From positions 2,745,001 through 2,809,000 of the forward strand of contig NC_016745.1 of the NCBI RefSeq assembly GCF_000243075.1: 64,000 bases of DNA, in the 5' to 3' direction. This document shows positions 17,248-24,781 of the stretch, piece by piece. The position numbers were made by a program, and so were the translations under genes. Each line of letters starts with the position of its first letter. Within the stretch, counting starts at the first letter, position 1. The notes under the pieces were generated by a model that saw only the letters and a list, made by a program, of their open reading frames with translations, made no database searches and was not told where the DNA came from. Origin of the DNA: Oceanimonas sp. GK1 (lineage in GTDB: Bacteria > Pseudomonadota > Gammaproteobacteria > Enterobacterales > Aeromonadaceae).

Positions 17248-18672
17248 CTATGACTTCTTGTCCCAGATCCCTTCTTCCAGCTGATTACTCAGCTCGGGAT
17301 ACTTGCTGGCATCAAAGGTGGGTAGCCGGCCCAGCTTGCGCTGATCGTTATAATCCTTTGCCAGTTTAACCACCACGCCCGACAGCAACAAAATGGCCAC
17401 CAGGTTGATGAGCGCCATCATGCCCATGGAGGTATCGGCCATGGCCCAGATGGTGGGCAGCTCGCCAACGGAGCCAAACATCACCATGCCCAGCACAAAC
17501 AGCCGGAACACAAGCAGACCGGCCGGGTGGTTGTGCTCAAGAAACACCAGGTTGTTTTCCGCATAGGCGTAGTTGGCCACGATGCTGGTAAAGGCAAAAA
17601 ACAAAATGGCGATGGCGATAAAGTAATTGCCCCAGTCCCCCACCTCGTTCGAGAGCGCTTTCTGGGTCAGCTCAATGCCGGTAATGCCGGAGCCGGGCTC
17701 AAACTGGCCGGAAAGCAGAATAATGGAGGCGGTACAGGTGCAGATGACGATGGTGTCGGCAAACACCCCCAGCATCTGTACATAGCCCTGGGACGCCGGG
17801 TGGGGCGGATAGGGCGTGGCCGAGGCCGCGGCGTTGGGTGCCGAGCCCATGCCTGCCTCGTTCGAAAACAGGCCCCGTTTCACCCCGTTGATCAACGCCT
17901 GGGAAATGGCATAGCCCATGGCGCCGCCACCGGCCTGCTCCAGGCCAAAGGCGGATTTAACAATCAGCGCCAGCACGCCGGGCAGCTCGGTGAGGTTCAT
18001 GGCCACCACCACTAGGGCAATCAGCAGATAGGCCAGCGCCATCAGCGGTACCACCAGCTCGGCAAAGCGGGCAATGGTGCGCAGACCGCCAAAAATAATC
18101 AGCCCCGCCAGCACCACCAGCACAATGCCGGTGGCCCACTCGGGCACGCTGAAGGCCACCTGCATGGCGGCACTGATGGAGTTGGCCTGCACCGCATTGA
18201 ACACCAGGCCAAAGGCAATGATCAGGAACACCGCAAACAGCACGCCCATCCAGCGCATGCCCAGGCCCCGTTCCATGTAGTAGGCCGGGCCGCCCCGGTA
18301 GTTGCCGTCGTCGTCTTTCACCTTGTAAAGCTGGGCCAGGGCGCTCTCGGCAAAGGCGGTGGCCATGCCGATCAGGGCGATCAGCCACATCCAGAAAATG
18401 GCCCCGGGCCCCCCCAGGTACAGCGCCACCGCCACCCCGGCCAGGTTGCCGGTGCCCACCCGGGCCGCCAGGCTGGTACAGAGCGCCTGAAACGACGAAA
18501 TGCCCGCCGCGTCGGACTGGCGGCTGTGTTTCAGCACCGAGAACATGTGGCCAAAATGGCGGAACTGGATCAGCCCCAGTCGCAGGGTAAAGAAAATGCC
18601 AACCCCCAGCAGCAGGTAGATCAGCACGGATCCCCACAGCAGGTTGTTGAGAAAGGAGATAAAGGAGTCCAT
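17248..18672 (-). CDS. Sodium:alanine (AGCS family) symporter
   Basis: 474 aa from ATG 18672 (AGAGG just upstream); a GTG at 18678 is possible. About ten transmembrane segments with the AGCS hallmarks FQALCTSLAARVGTGNLAGVA and the central KRGLFSNEAGMGSAPNAAA. Imports alanine or glycine with Na+. Divergent from tal; the shared gap carries a perfect CRP site, so carbon-source control is likely. Confidence 0.9.
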   Translation of the reverse strand: MDSFISFLNNLLWGSVLIYLLLGVGIFFTLRLGLIQFRHFGHMFSVLKHSRQSDAAGISSFQALCTSLAARVGTGNLAGVAVALYLGGPGAIFWMWLIALIGMATAFAESALAQLYKVKDDDGNYRGGPAYYMERGLGMRWMGVLFAVFLIIAFGLVFNAVQANSISAAMQVAFSVPEWATGIVLVVLAGLIIFGGLRTIARFAELVVPLMALAYLLIALVVVAMNLTELPGVLALIVKSAFGLEQAGGGAMGYAISQALINGVKRGLFSNEAGMGSAPNAAASATPYPPHPASQGYVQMLGVFADTIVICTCTASIILLSGQFEPGSGITGIELTQKALSNEVGDWGNYFIAIAILFFAFTSIVANYAYAENNLVFLEHNHPAGLLVFRLFVLGMVMFGSVGELPTIWAMADTSMGMMALINLVAILLLSGVVVKLAKDYNDQRKLGRLPTFDASKYPELSNQLEEGIWDKKS

Positions 18673-18764
18673 GGGCACCTCTGGATCAAATCAAATTTCA
18701 TGGCCGTCATCAGGATGGAGCCACGCGAAGCGGCGCAATGTACCACAACCGCTCGCACACGCCA

Positions 18765-18780
18765 TGTGAGCTGGATCACA
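18765..18780. promoter_or_regulatory. CRP (cAMP receptor protein) binding site
   Basis: TGTGA-GCTGGA-TCACA, an exact match to TGTGA-N6-TCACA. It lies 93 bases before the symporter ATG and 114 bases before the tal ATG. Confidence 0.8.
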
Positions 18781-18893
18781 GCGAGCGACCTGATCCCGGC
18801 GCGACGGAACAGCGCCGGCCGGCCAAGGCAAATGACTTTCCTACCCGTTAAAACTAGAATATAGCGCTAAACATCACCCTGAAGGACTCATTC

Positions 18894-19847
18894 ATGGCCA
18901 ACAAACTCGCTCAACTGCGCACGCTCACCACCGTTGTGGCCGACACCGGCGACATCGAAGCCATTCGCAAATACCAGCCCGAAGACGCCACCACCAATCC
19001 GTCTCTTATTCTGAAAGCGGCACAGATCCCGGAATACCGCCCGCTGATCGAAGACGCCGTGGCCTGGGCCAAGGCCCAGAGCCAGCACGCCGAGCAGCAA
19101 CTGTTCGATGCTTCCGACAAGCTGGCGGTGAACATTGGCTGTGAAATTCTGAAGCTCATTCCCGGGCGCATCTCCACCGAGGTAGACGCCCGGCTGTCGT
19201 TCGACACCGAGGCCAGCATCGCCAAGGCCCGCAAGCTGATCGCCCTGTATGCCGACGCCGGCGTCGGCAAGGAGCGCATTCTGATCAAGCTGGCCGCCAC
19301 CTGGGAAGGGATCCGCGCCGCCGAAGTGCTGGAGCAGGAAGGCATTAACTGCAACCTGACCCTGCTGTTCAGCTTTGCCCAGGCCCGCGCCTGTGCCGAA
19401 GCCGGCGCCTACCTCATTTCGCCCTTCGTGGGCCGTATTCTCGACTGGTACAAAGCCAACACCGAGCAGAAGGACTACGCCCCGGCGGAAGATCCGGGCG
19501 TGCTGTCGGTCACCCGTATCTACGACTACTACAAGGCCCACGGCTATCACACCGTGGTGATGGGCGCGAGTTTCCGCAATACCGGCGAGATCCTGGAGCT
19601 GGCCGGCTGCGACCGTCTGACCATAGGCCCGAACCTGCTGGAAGAGCTGAGCCAGAGCGAAGGCGAAGTGGTGCAAAAGCTGCAGGACAAGGGCGCTACC
19701 CAGGCCCGCCCCGCCCCCATGACCGAAGCCGAGTTCCGCTGGGAGCAGAATCAGGACGCCATGGCCACCGAAAAACTGGCCGAAGGCATTCGCAACTTCG
19801 CCATTGACCAGGGCAAGCTGGAAGACATGCTCAAGGCGATGATTTAA
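18894..19847 (+). CDS. tal: Transaldolase
   Basis: 317 aa, the usual length for TalA/Tal[11 protein letters not shown] at 31-40 and the Schiff-base lysine K132 in [11 protein letters not shown] are present. Transfers a dihydroxyacetone unit between sedoheptulose-7-P and glyceraldehyde-3-P in the pentose phosphate pathway. Good AAGGA ribosome site. Monocistronic, followed by a hairpin. Confidence 0.97.
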   Translation: MANKLAQLRTLTTVVADTGDIEAIRKYQPEDATTNPSLILKAAQIPEYRPLIEDAVAWAKAQSQHAEQQLFDASDKLAVNIGCEILKLIPGRISTEVDARLSFDTEASIAKARKLIALYADAGVGKERILIKLAATWEGIRAAEVLEQEGINCNLTLLFSFAQARACAEAGAYLISPFVGRILDWYKANTEQKDYAPAEDPGVLSVTRIYDYYKAHGYHTVVMGASFRNTGEILELAGCDRLTIGPNLLEELSQSEGEVVQKLQDKGATQARPAPMTEAEFRWEQNQDAMATEKLAEGIRNFAIDQGKLEDMLKAMI

Positions 19848-19860
19848 ATAACAGGGATTG

Positions 19861-19890
19861 GGGACTCGGGATCAGAGAATCGCGAGTCCC
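19861..19890 (+). terminator. Hairpin after tal
   Basis: GGGACTCG and CGAGTCCC form a perfect 8-bp stem across a 14-base loop starting 13 bases after the tal stop; only TT follows. Confidence 0.5.
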
Positions 19891-19916
19891 TTCCACGCTC
19901 TCCCCATTCCCCTATT

Positions 19917-19954
19917 CCCCCATTCCTCACTCCCCCATTCCTCACTCCCCCATT
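19917..19954. repeat. 15-base tandem repeat CCCCCATTCCTCACT
   Basis: Two perfect 15-base units plus a partial third (CCCCCATT), preceded by related CCCCATTCCCCTATT text from about 19900. The G-rich complement resembles the heptad tracts elsewhere in the window. Intergenic. Confidence 0.85.
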
Positions 19955-20057
19955 TTGCGTTTCAACTTAATAAATCTGCAATAACAACGTTCTAATTTAT
20001 AACCTGTTGTGATATATGAACTACGACTGCAACTGATAGCCAACAGGAGGGAGCCCC

Positions 20058-20246
20058 ATGGAGAGGTTTAGCTTCGATCAGGAATTTGTAGTTGAAAAGC
20101 GAGCACGCGCTCCGCGCGAGCCAGCCCAAAAGCGTAAATGGCGGGAAATAGAAGCCCTTAAAGACAAAAAACGTTTACGGGAAGAACTTCAGCAACTCGA
20201 TTGTACCTTCGAACTCGATGAACGTATCGAAGAGCTGGAGCTGTAA
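20058..20246 (+). CDS. DUF3545 family small protein
   Basis: 62 aa, highly charged and helical (KRKWREIEALKDKKRLREELQQLDCTFELDERIEELEL), with a very strong AGGAGGG ribosome site. It matches the DUF3545 family of short proteins found in Vibrio, Aeromonas and relatives, whose function is unknown. Monocistronic and closed by a strong terminator. Confidence 0.8.
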   Translation: MERFSFDQEFVVEKRARAPREPAQKRKWREIEALKDKKRLREELQQLDCTFELDERIEELEL

Positions 20247-20265
20247 GAGCACGTAATATAATTCA

Positions 20266-20289
20266 GGCGCCCTGGTGGCGCCTTTTTTT
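20266..20289. terminator. Bidirectional rho-independent terminator
   Basis: GGCGCC-CTGGT-GGCGCC followed by TTTTTTT on the plus strand, at the end of the DUF3545 gene and touching the end of the convergent ung gene. Confidence 0.85.
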
Positions 20290-20962
20290 ATGGCGCCAGC
20301 GGCAGTTGCCAGTCAATGGGGGTTTTGCCCTGGGCTTCCAGCAACTGGTTGGTCTTGGAAAAATGGCGGCAGCCGAAAAAGCCCCGGTGGGCCGACAGCG
20401 GGCTGGGATGAGGCGCACTCAGCACATGATGACGCCGGCGGTCGACATGGCTGCCCTTTTTCTGGGCATGGCTGCCCCAGAGCAAAAACACCACCCCCTC
20501 GCAGTATTCGTTTACCGTCTGGATCACCTTATCGGTAAAGGTCTCCCAACCCAGTCCAGCATGGGAATGGGCCTTGCCCTTCTCCACCGTTAACACGGTA
20601 TTGAGCATCAGCACCCCCTGCCGGGCCCAAGATTCCAGAAAGCCATGCTGAGGTGCTTTAAAACCGGGAATGTCGCTTTCCAGCTCTTTATACATATTGC
20701 GCAGCGACGGCGGCACTTTTATTCCCGGGCGTACGGAAAAACACAGGCCGTGGGCCTGGCCGGGACCGTGATACGGATCCTGCCCCAGCATTACCACCTT
20801 GACTGCGGCCAGCTCGGTCAGCTTGAGAGCATTGAACACGTCGGCTTCAGGCGGATAAATCTCCTTGCCCGCCTGCCGGGCCTGAGTGACCGCCGCCATG
20901 GTCTGCTGAAAATAGGGTTGCTGTTTTTCCGGGCCGATGGCCTCGCTCCAGGTGGTGTTCAT
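20288..20962 (-). CDS. ung: Uracil-DNA glycosylase
   Basis: 224 aa from ATG 20962; the longer reading from 21004 adds residues with no counterpart in Ung and overlaps tesB. The water-activating motif [18 protein letters not shown] and the C-terminal [14 protein letters not shown] loop are intact. Removes uracil from DNA in base-excision repair. Follows tesB by 38 bases, probably one transcript. Confidence 0.95.
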   Translation of the reverse strand: MNTTWSEAIGPEKQQPYFQQTMAAVTQARQAGKEIYPPEADVFNALKLTELAAVKVVMLGQDPYHGPGQAHGLCFSVRPGIKVPPSLRNMYKELESDIPGFKAPQHGFLESWARQGVLMLNTVLTVEKGKAHSHAGLGWETFTDKVIQTVNEYCEGVVFLLWGSHAQKKGSHVDRRRHHVLSAPHPSPLSAHRGFFGCRHFSKTNQLLEAQGKTPIDWQLPLAP

Positions 20963-21000
20963 CAGGTTTTTCCAGTTAAAAAGTTTACTTGTTCCACGTC

Positions 21001-21867
21001 TCACGTCTCACTGCGCGGGCGAATCAGCCCTTCCTGCATGGTCGTCGCCACCAGCCGGCCGTCGCGGCTGTATAGCCTGCCCTGCACCAGGCCGCGGCCG
21101 GCAATGGCCCGCGGGCTGTCCATCACATACAGCACCCAGTCATCAAAACGAAAATCCTCGTGAAACCACATGGAATGATCGATGGTGGCCACCTGCAGCT
21201 CCCGCTCCCAGAACGAATGGCCATGGGGCATCAGCGCCGTGGGCAAAAAGTTGAAATCGGAGGCGTAGGCCAGCAGGTATTTGTGAATACGCGGATCATC
21301 GGGCAATTCACCATTGGCCTTCAGCCAGATGCAGCGCCGCGGCTCGGCCTTTTCCGGTTTCATGGGATCCACGTAGTTGACCTGGCGCATCTCGATGGGA
21401 TTTTCCGCCAGCAGCTTTTTGCGCAGCCTGGTTGGCACCTGCCCAGCCAGCGCCGCCAGCCGTTCGCTTTCCGGCACCAGCCCTTCTGGGCCCGCCACCT
21501 CCGGCATCAGCGCCTGGTGCTCAAAGCCTGCCACCGGCAGCTGGAACGACGCCGTCATGTAAAAAATGGGCTTGCCGTATTGCAGCGCCTGCACCCGGCG
21601 GGTGGAGGTGGTCTGGCCATCACGAATGTTTTCCACGTCATAGATGATGGGCTTGCTGACATCACCGGGGCGTAGAAAATAGGAATGGAAGGAGTGAACC
21701 GGCCGCTCCGGGGTCAGGGTGTACTTGGCCGCCGCCAGCGCCTGCCCCATGACCTGGCCGCCAAACACGGCGCCAAAGCCCAGATCCAGGCTTTGCCCCC
21801 GGTAAAGGCCGTCGTCCAGCGGCTCCAGCGCCAGCAGGGTCAACAAATCGTCCAAAGCTCGACTCAT
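21001..21867 (-). CDS. tesB: Acyl-CoA thioesterase II
   Basis: 288 aa, double hot-dog fold. Typical segments: [29 protein letters not shown], and in the C-terminal half [15 protein letters not shown] and [15 protein letters not shown], with the catalytic Asp/Gln/Thr set in the expected region. Hydrolyses medium- to long-chain acyl-CoA in the cytosol. Upstream of ung. Confidence 0.93.
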   Translation of the reverse strand: MSRALDDLLTLLALEPLDDGLYRGQSLDLGFGAVFGGQVMGQALAAAKYTLTPERPVHSFHSYFLRPGDVSKPIIYDVENIRDGQTTSTRRVQALQYGKPIFYMTASFQLPVAGFEHQALMPEVAGPEGLVPESERLAALAGQVPTRLRKKLLAENPIEMRQVNYVDPMKPEKAEPRRCIWLKANGELPDDPRIHKYLLAYASDFNFLPTALMPHGHSFWERELQVATIDHSMWFHEDFRFDDWVLYVMDSPRAIAGRGLVQGRLYSRDGRLVATTMQEGLIRPRSET

Positions 21868-21908
21868 GCAGGTATCCCGGTTGAAATGACTGGGGCTACG
21901 TTAACATG

Positions 21909-21931
21909 AAAAAAGGGGCTTGCACCCCTTT
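21909..21931 (-). terminator. Rho-independent terminator of serA
   Basis: On the minus strand AAAGGGG-TGCAAG-CCCCTTT is followed by TTT, 19 bases beyond the serA stop. Confidence 0.85.
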
Positions 21932-21949
21932 GTCATGCTGAGTCTTCGA

Positions 21950-23179
21950 TTAATGCAGAATACGGGCGCGGATGGTGCCGCTGATGGCCTTGAGCTTTTC
22001 CAGGGCCTGTTCACTCTGGGCGGTTTCCACGTCGATGACCACGTAACCGATCTTGGGCGAGGTTTGCAGGTACTGGGCCGCAATGTTGATGTCGTCACCG
22101 GCAAAGGCCTGGGCGATCTGGCTGAGAATGCCCGGCTTGTTGTGGTGAATATGCAGCAAACGGCTGGTGCCGGCATGGCTTGGCAGAGACACTTCGGGGA
22201 AGTTGACCGCCGACAGGGTAGAGCCGTTGTCGGAATACTTGATGAGCTTGCCCGCCACCTCGTAACCGATGTTTTCCTGTGCTTCCTGAGTGGAGCCACC
22301 AATGTGCGGTGTGAGAATGACGTTGTCGAACTCACGCAGCGGCGACACGAACTCTTCGTCGTTGGACTTGGGCTCCACCGGGAACACGTCGATGGCGGCA
22401 CCGGCCACATGCTTGCTGGCCAAAGCCGCTGCCAGTGCGTCGATGTCGACCACGGTGCCGCGGGAGGCGTTGATCAGAATGGCACCCGGTTTCATCATCG
22501 CCAGCTCGTTGGCACCCAGCATATTCTGGGTCTGGGCGGTTTCCGGCACGTGCAGCGAGACCACGTCGGCCAGGTTGAGCAGCTCTTTCAGGCTGCCCAC
22601 CTGAATGGCGTTGCCCAGCGACAGCTTGTTTTCGATGTCGTAGTAGTACACCTGCATGCCGATACCTTCGGCAATGATGCCCAGCTGGGTGCCGATATGA
22701 CCATAGCCGATAATGCCCAGCTTCTTGCCACGGGCCTCAAAGGAATGGGTCGCGGTTTTCTGCCACTCGCCCCGGTGGGCCTTGGCGTTACGCTCGGGAA
22801 TGCCGCGCAGCAGCAGCAGCAGCTCGCCCAGCACCAGCTCGGCCACGCTGCGGGTGTTGGAAAAGGGCGCGTTGAATACCGGAATGCCGCGAATTTCGGC
22901 GGCAGACAGATCCACCTGGTTGGTGCCGATGCAGAAACAGCCGATGGCCACTAGCTTGTCGGCGGCGTCCAGTACCGATTCGGTGAGCTGAGTACGGGAG
23001 CGAATGCCCACGAAGTGCACGTCCTTGATACGCTCTTTCAGCTCATCTTCGCCCAGCGACGTTTTGAGATAATCGATATTGCTGTAACCAGCGGCTTTGA
23101 AAGACTCAACCGTGCCTGGGTGTACGCCTTCCAACAATAAAATTTTGATTTTTTCTTTTTCGAGGGAATAGTTGGCCAT
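21950..23179 (-). CDS. serA: D-3-phosphoglycerate dehydrogenase
   Basis: 409 aa, the length of the E. coli-type enzyme. Substrate-binding domain, NAD-binding GYGHIGTQLGIIAEGIG, catalytic Arg/Glu/His set (NASRGTVVD, TPHIGGSTQEAQ), and a C-terminal ACT domain (HIHHNKPGILSQIAQAFAG) for feedback inhibition by serine. First step of serine synthesis. Monocistronic here, with its own terminator. Confidence 0.97.
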   Translation of the reverse strand: MANYSLEKEKIKILLLEGVHPGTVESFKAAGYSNIDYLKTSLGEDELKERIKDVHFVGIRSRTQLTESVLDAADKLVAIGCFCIGTNQVDLSAAEIRGIPVFNAPFSNTRSVAELVLGELLLLLRGIPERNAKAHRGEWQKTATHSFEARGKKLGIIGYGHIGTQLGIIAEGIGMQVYYYDIENKLSLGNAIQVGSLKELLNLADVVSLHVPETAQTQNMLGANELAMMKPGAILINASRGTVVDIDALAAALASKHVAGAAIDVFPVEPKSNDEEFVSPLREFDNVILTPHIGGSTQEAQENIGYEVAGKLIKYSDNGSTLSAVNFPEVSLPSHAGTSRLLHIHHNKPGILSQIAQAFAGDDINIAAQYLQTSPKIGYVVIDVETAQSEQALEKLKAISGTIRARILH

Positions 23180-23337
23180 TACCGGGTCCTTTATGACAAC
23201 TGCTAGGGTTTTCCATAAAGTACCAAAAACATCGACTTTAGGGAATTTTTGCCATCAAAGTCACGTTTTTTTAAGTTATAAATTTTTTTTAATCCGTGGG
23301 GCGGAAAAAACGGGAAAGACGGGACTCGGGAAAGGCC

Positions 23338-23424
23338 TGTCATACCGGCCTGGAGCCGGCATCCGGCACGAATGCTCGACCTTGCCTGTGCAAGATACCG
23401 GGCCGAAGCCCGGCAGGACGAGAA
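23338..23424. repeat. REP-like hairpin cluster
   Basis: Two palindromes with CCGGC cores: TACCGGCCTGGAGCCGG near 23343 and TACCGGGCCGAAGCCCGGCA near 23396. They lie directly after the SIMPL-domain gene (minus strand), 160 bases before serA's start. Related in style to the hairpin at 3652. Confidence 0.6.
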
Positions 23425-23427
23425 AGC

Positions 23428-24135
23428 CTACTTCAGGGTATAAACCACCTGCACCCGGTCGGTGAATTCAATCTCGTTTTGCTGGTAGCTTTCCTGAGCG
23501 GCATCGGCCGCGGCCATCATTCTGGCGGCGCCAAGCGGGCGGGGCTGTACCGGCGGCTGACCGGCATATTCGATGGCATAGAGCTCACCCAGTGACTGCT
23601 CAAAGCCGGTGGCCAGCTCTCCAGCCAGCTCCCTGGCATGGGCCATGGCGGCCTGGCGAGCCTTTTGCTGATAACTGTCGGACTCACGTACACCGTAACT
23701 GATGCGCTGCACATTCTGTATGCCCTGCTCCAGCGCCGCGTCAATCACCTGGCTCAGGTTGTCGAGCTGATACAGCCGAATGGTCACGGTGCGCTCGGCC
23801 ACGTAGCCGTTCAGCTCGCGCTGGCCGTTTTTGGGATAATGGTAGTCCGGCCGGGTGACCAGATTGCCGCTGTCGATATCCGCCTTTTTAATGCCCAGGG
23901 CACTCAGGCTGCTGAACAGGGCAGCCACATGGGTATCCACCTCATCCTTGGCCTCGCCGCTGTCCTTTTTTAATGCCGTTACCGCAAGCTCCAGGGTCGC
24001 CATGTCGGGCGCCACGCTGATGCTCGCTTCCCCCTGCGTCACCAGATGCGGCGCATCGGGCACCGCAATGGCGAACACCACCGGACTGAATAACAGGGGC
24101 AGGCAGAGCAGGGCTGACAGGGAATTTTTACGCAT
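23428..24135 (-). CDS. SIMPL-domain (DUF541, YggE-like) periplasmic protein
   Basis: 235 aa with a Sec signal peptide (about 1-23, ending VFAIA). The body has the SIMPL pattern: GEASISVAPDMATLELAVTA at the start and repeated strand-helix units, ending FTDRVQVVYTLK. Homologues such as YggE lower oxidative stress or form channels, but the mechanism is unknown. In E. coli yggE also lies near serA. Confidence 0.85.
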   Translation of the reverse strand: MRKNSLSALLCLPLLFSPVVFAIAVPDAPHLVTQGEASISVAPDMATLELAVTALKKDSGEAKDEVDTHVAALFSSLSALGIKKADIDSGNLVTRPDYHYPKNGQRELNGYVAERTVTIRLYQLDNLSQVIDAALEQGIQNVQRISYGVRESDSYQQKARQAAMAHARELAGELATGFEQSLGELYAIEYAGQPPVQPRPLGAARMMAAADAAQESYQQNEIEFTDRVQVVYTLK

Positions 24136-24180
24136 GAGGATCCTCTTTTTTAACGTATTCAGGCTTCTCGGATAAAAGAA

Positions 24181-24242
24181 AGCGCCCTGCGGGCGCTGAT
24201 GCAGGCTGGCAGCCCCTGTTCAGGGACAAGACCTGCGCTCCA
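24181..24242. repeat. TGGAGCGC palindromic repeat element, partial copy 2
   Basis: Right half of the element: AGCGCCC/GGGCGCT stem, GCAGGCTGGCAGCC and the end GCGCTCCA. A segment CCCTGTTCAGGGACAAGA replaces part of the last stem; the same segment recurs in copy 4. Confidence 0.8.
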
Positions 24243-24261
24243 ATGGGCTGTTCCCATTCCT

Positions 24262-24753
24262 TTATTCAGGAGGACTATACACCGAGAGCCAATTGATAAC
24301 ATCGTCGATCAGATCACTGTCGAGGCCGGCTGTGTCGGGAAGCGTCGCATCCCACAACATGTCGGGCAGTTCACTGCTCAGCAGAATATCGTCCAGACTC
24401 AGGGGCGGCGGGTCATCACCGGCGGCACCGGGCATGGCTTCCGGCATCAGCGGCGAGGCGGGCAGCAGCATGGCCTGCACCGCAAGCGGAGAAAGGGCGC
24501 TCAGGGCCGCCCCCCTGTCATCCACCAGGATCACTTCCCCCGGCTCGCTTTCGCCGGCCAGGCTCCAGTCCTGCCGTTCAAAGTCGATGGAAAAGGTGGC
24601 GGTGGTTTCGCCTTCCCGATCGTAAAGCTCAATCTGCTCCAGCGATGAGCCGGCCAGTGACCACGGCAGGCTGATGCCGTCATCCACCAGAATATCCTGC
24701 CCGTTCCAGTGGTAGCCGACCCCCTGCAACATTACCGTGATCACCTTGGCCAT
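24262..24753 (-). CDS. Acidic 163-aa protein of unknown function, downstream of the adhesin
   Basis: Not recognised. Very acidic, rich in Leu, Asp and Pro; N-terminal half looks beta-rich (VITVMLQGVGYHWNGQDILV), with a Pro-Gly linker near 105-115 and a helical acidic C-terminus. No signal peptide or transmembrane helix. Strong GGAGGTGAG ribosome site, and the start lies 28 bases after the adhesin stop on the same strand, so it is probably co-transcribed with the adhesin. It could be a partner, chaperone or co-secreted protein; nothing in the sequence decides. Confidence 0.7.
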   Translation of the reverse strand: MAKVITVMLQGVGYHWNGQDILVDDGISLPWSLAGSSLEQIELYDREGETTATFSIDFERQDWSLAGESEPGEVILVDDRGAALSALSPLAVQAMLLPASPLMPEAMPGAAGDDPPPLSLDDILLSSELPDMLWDATLPDTAGLDSDLIDDVINWLSVYSPPE

Positions 24754-24781
24754 GGCTCACCTCCCCTTCGGCTATGCCCGG

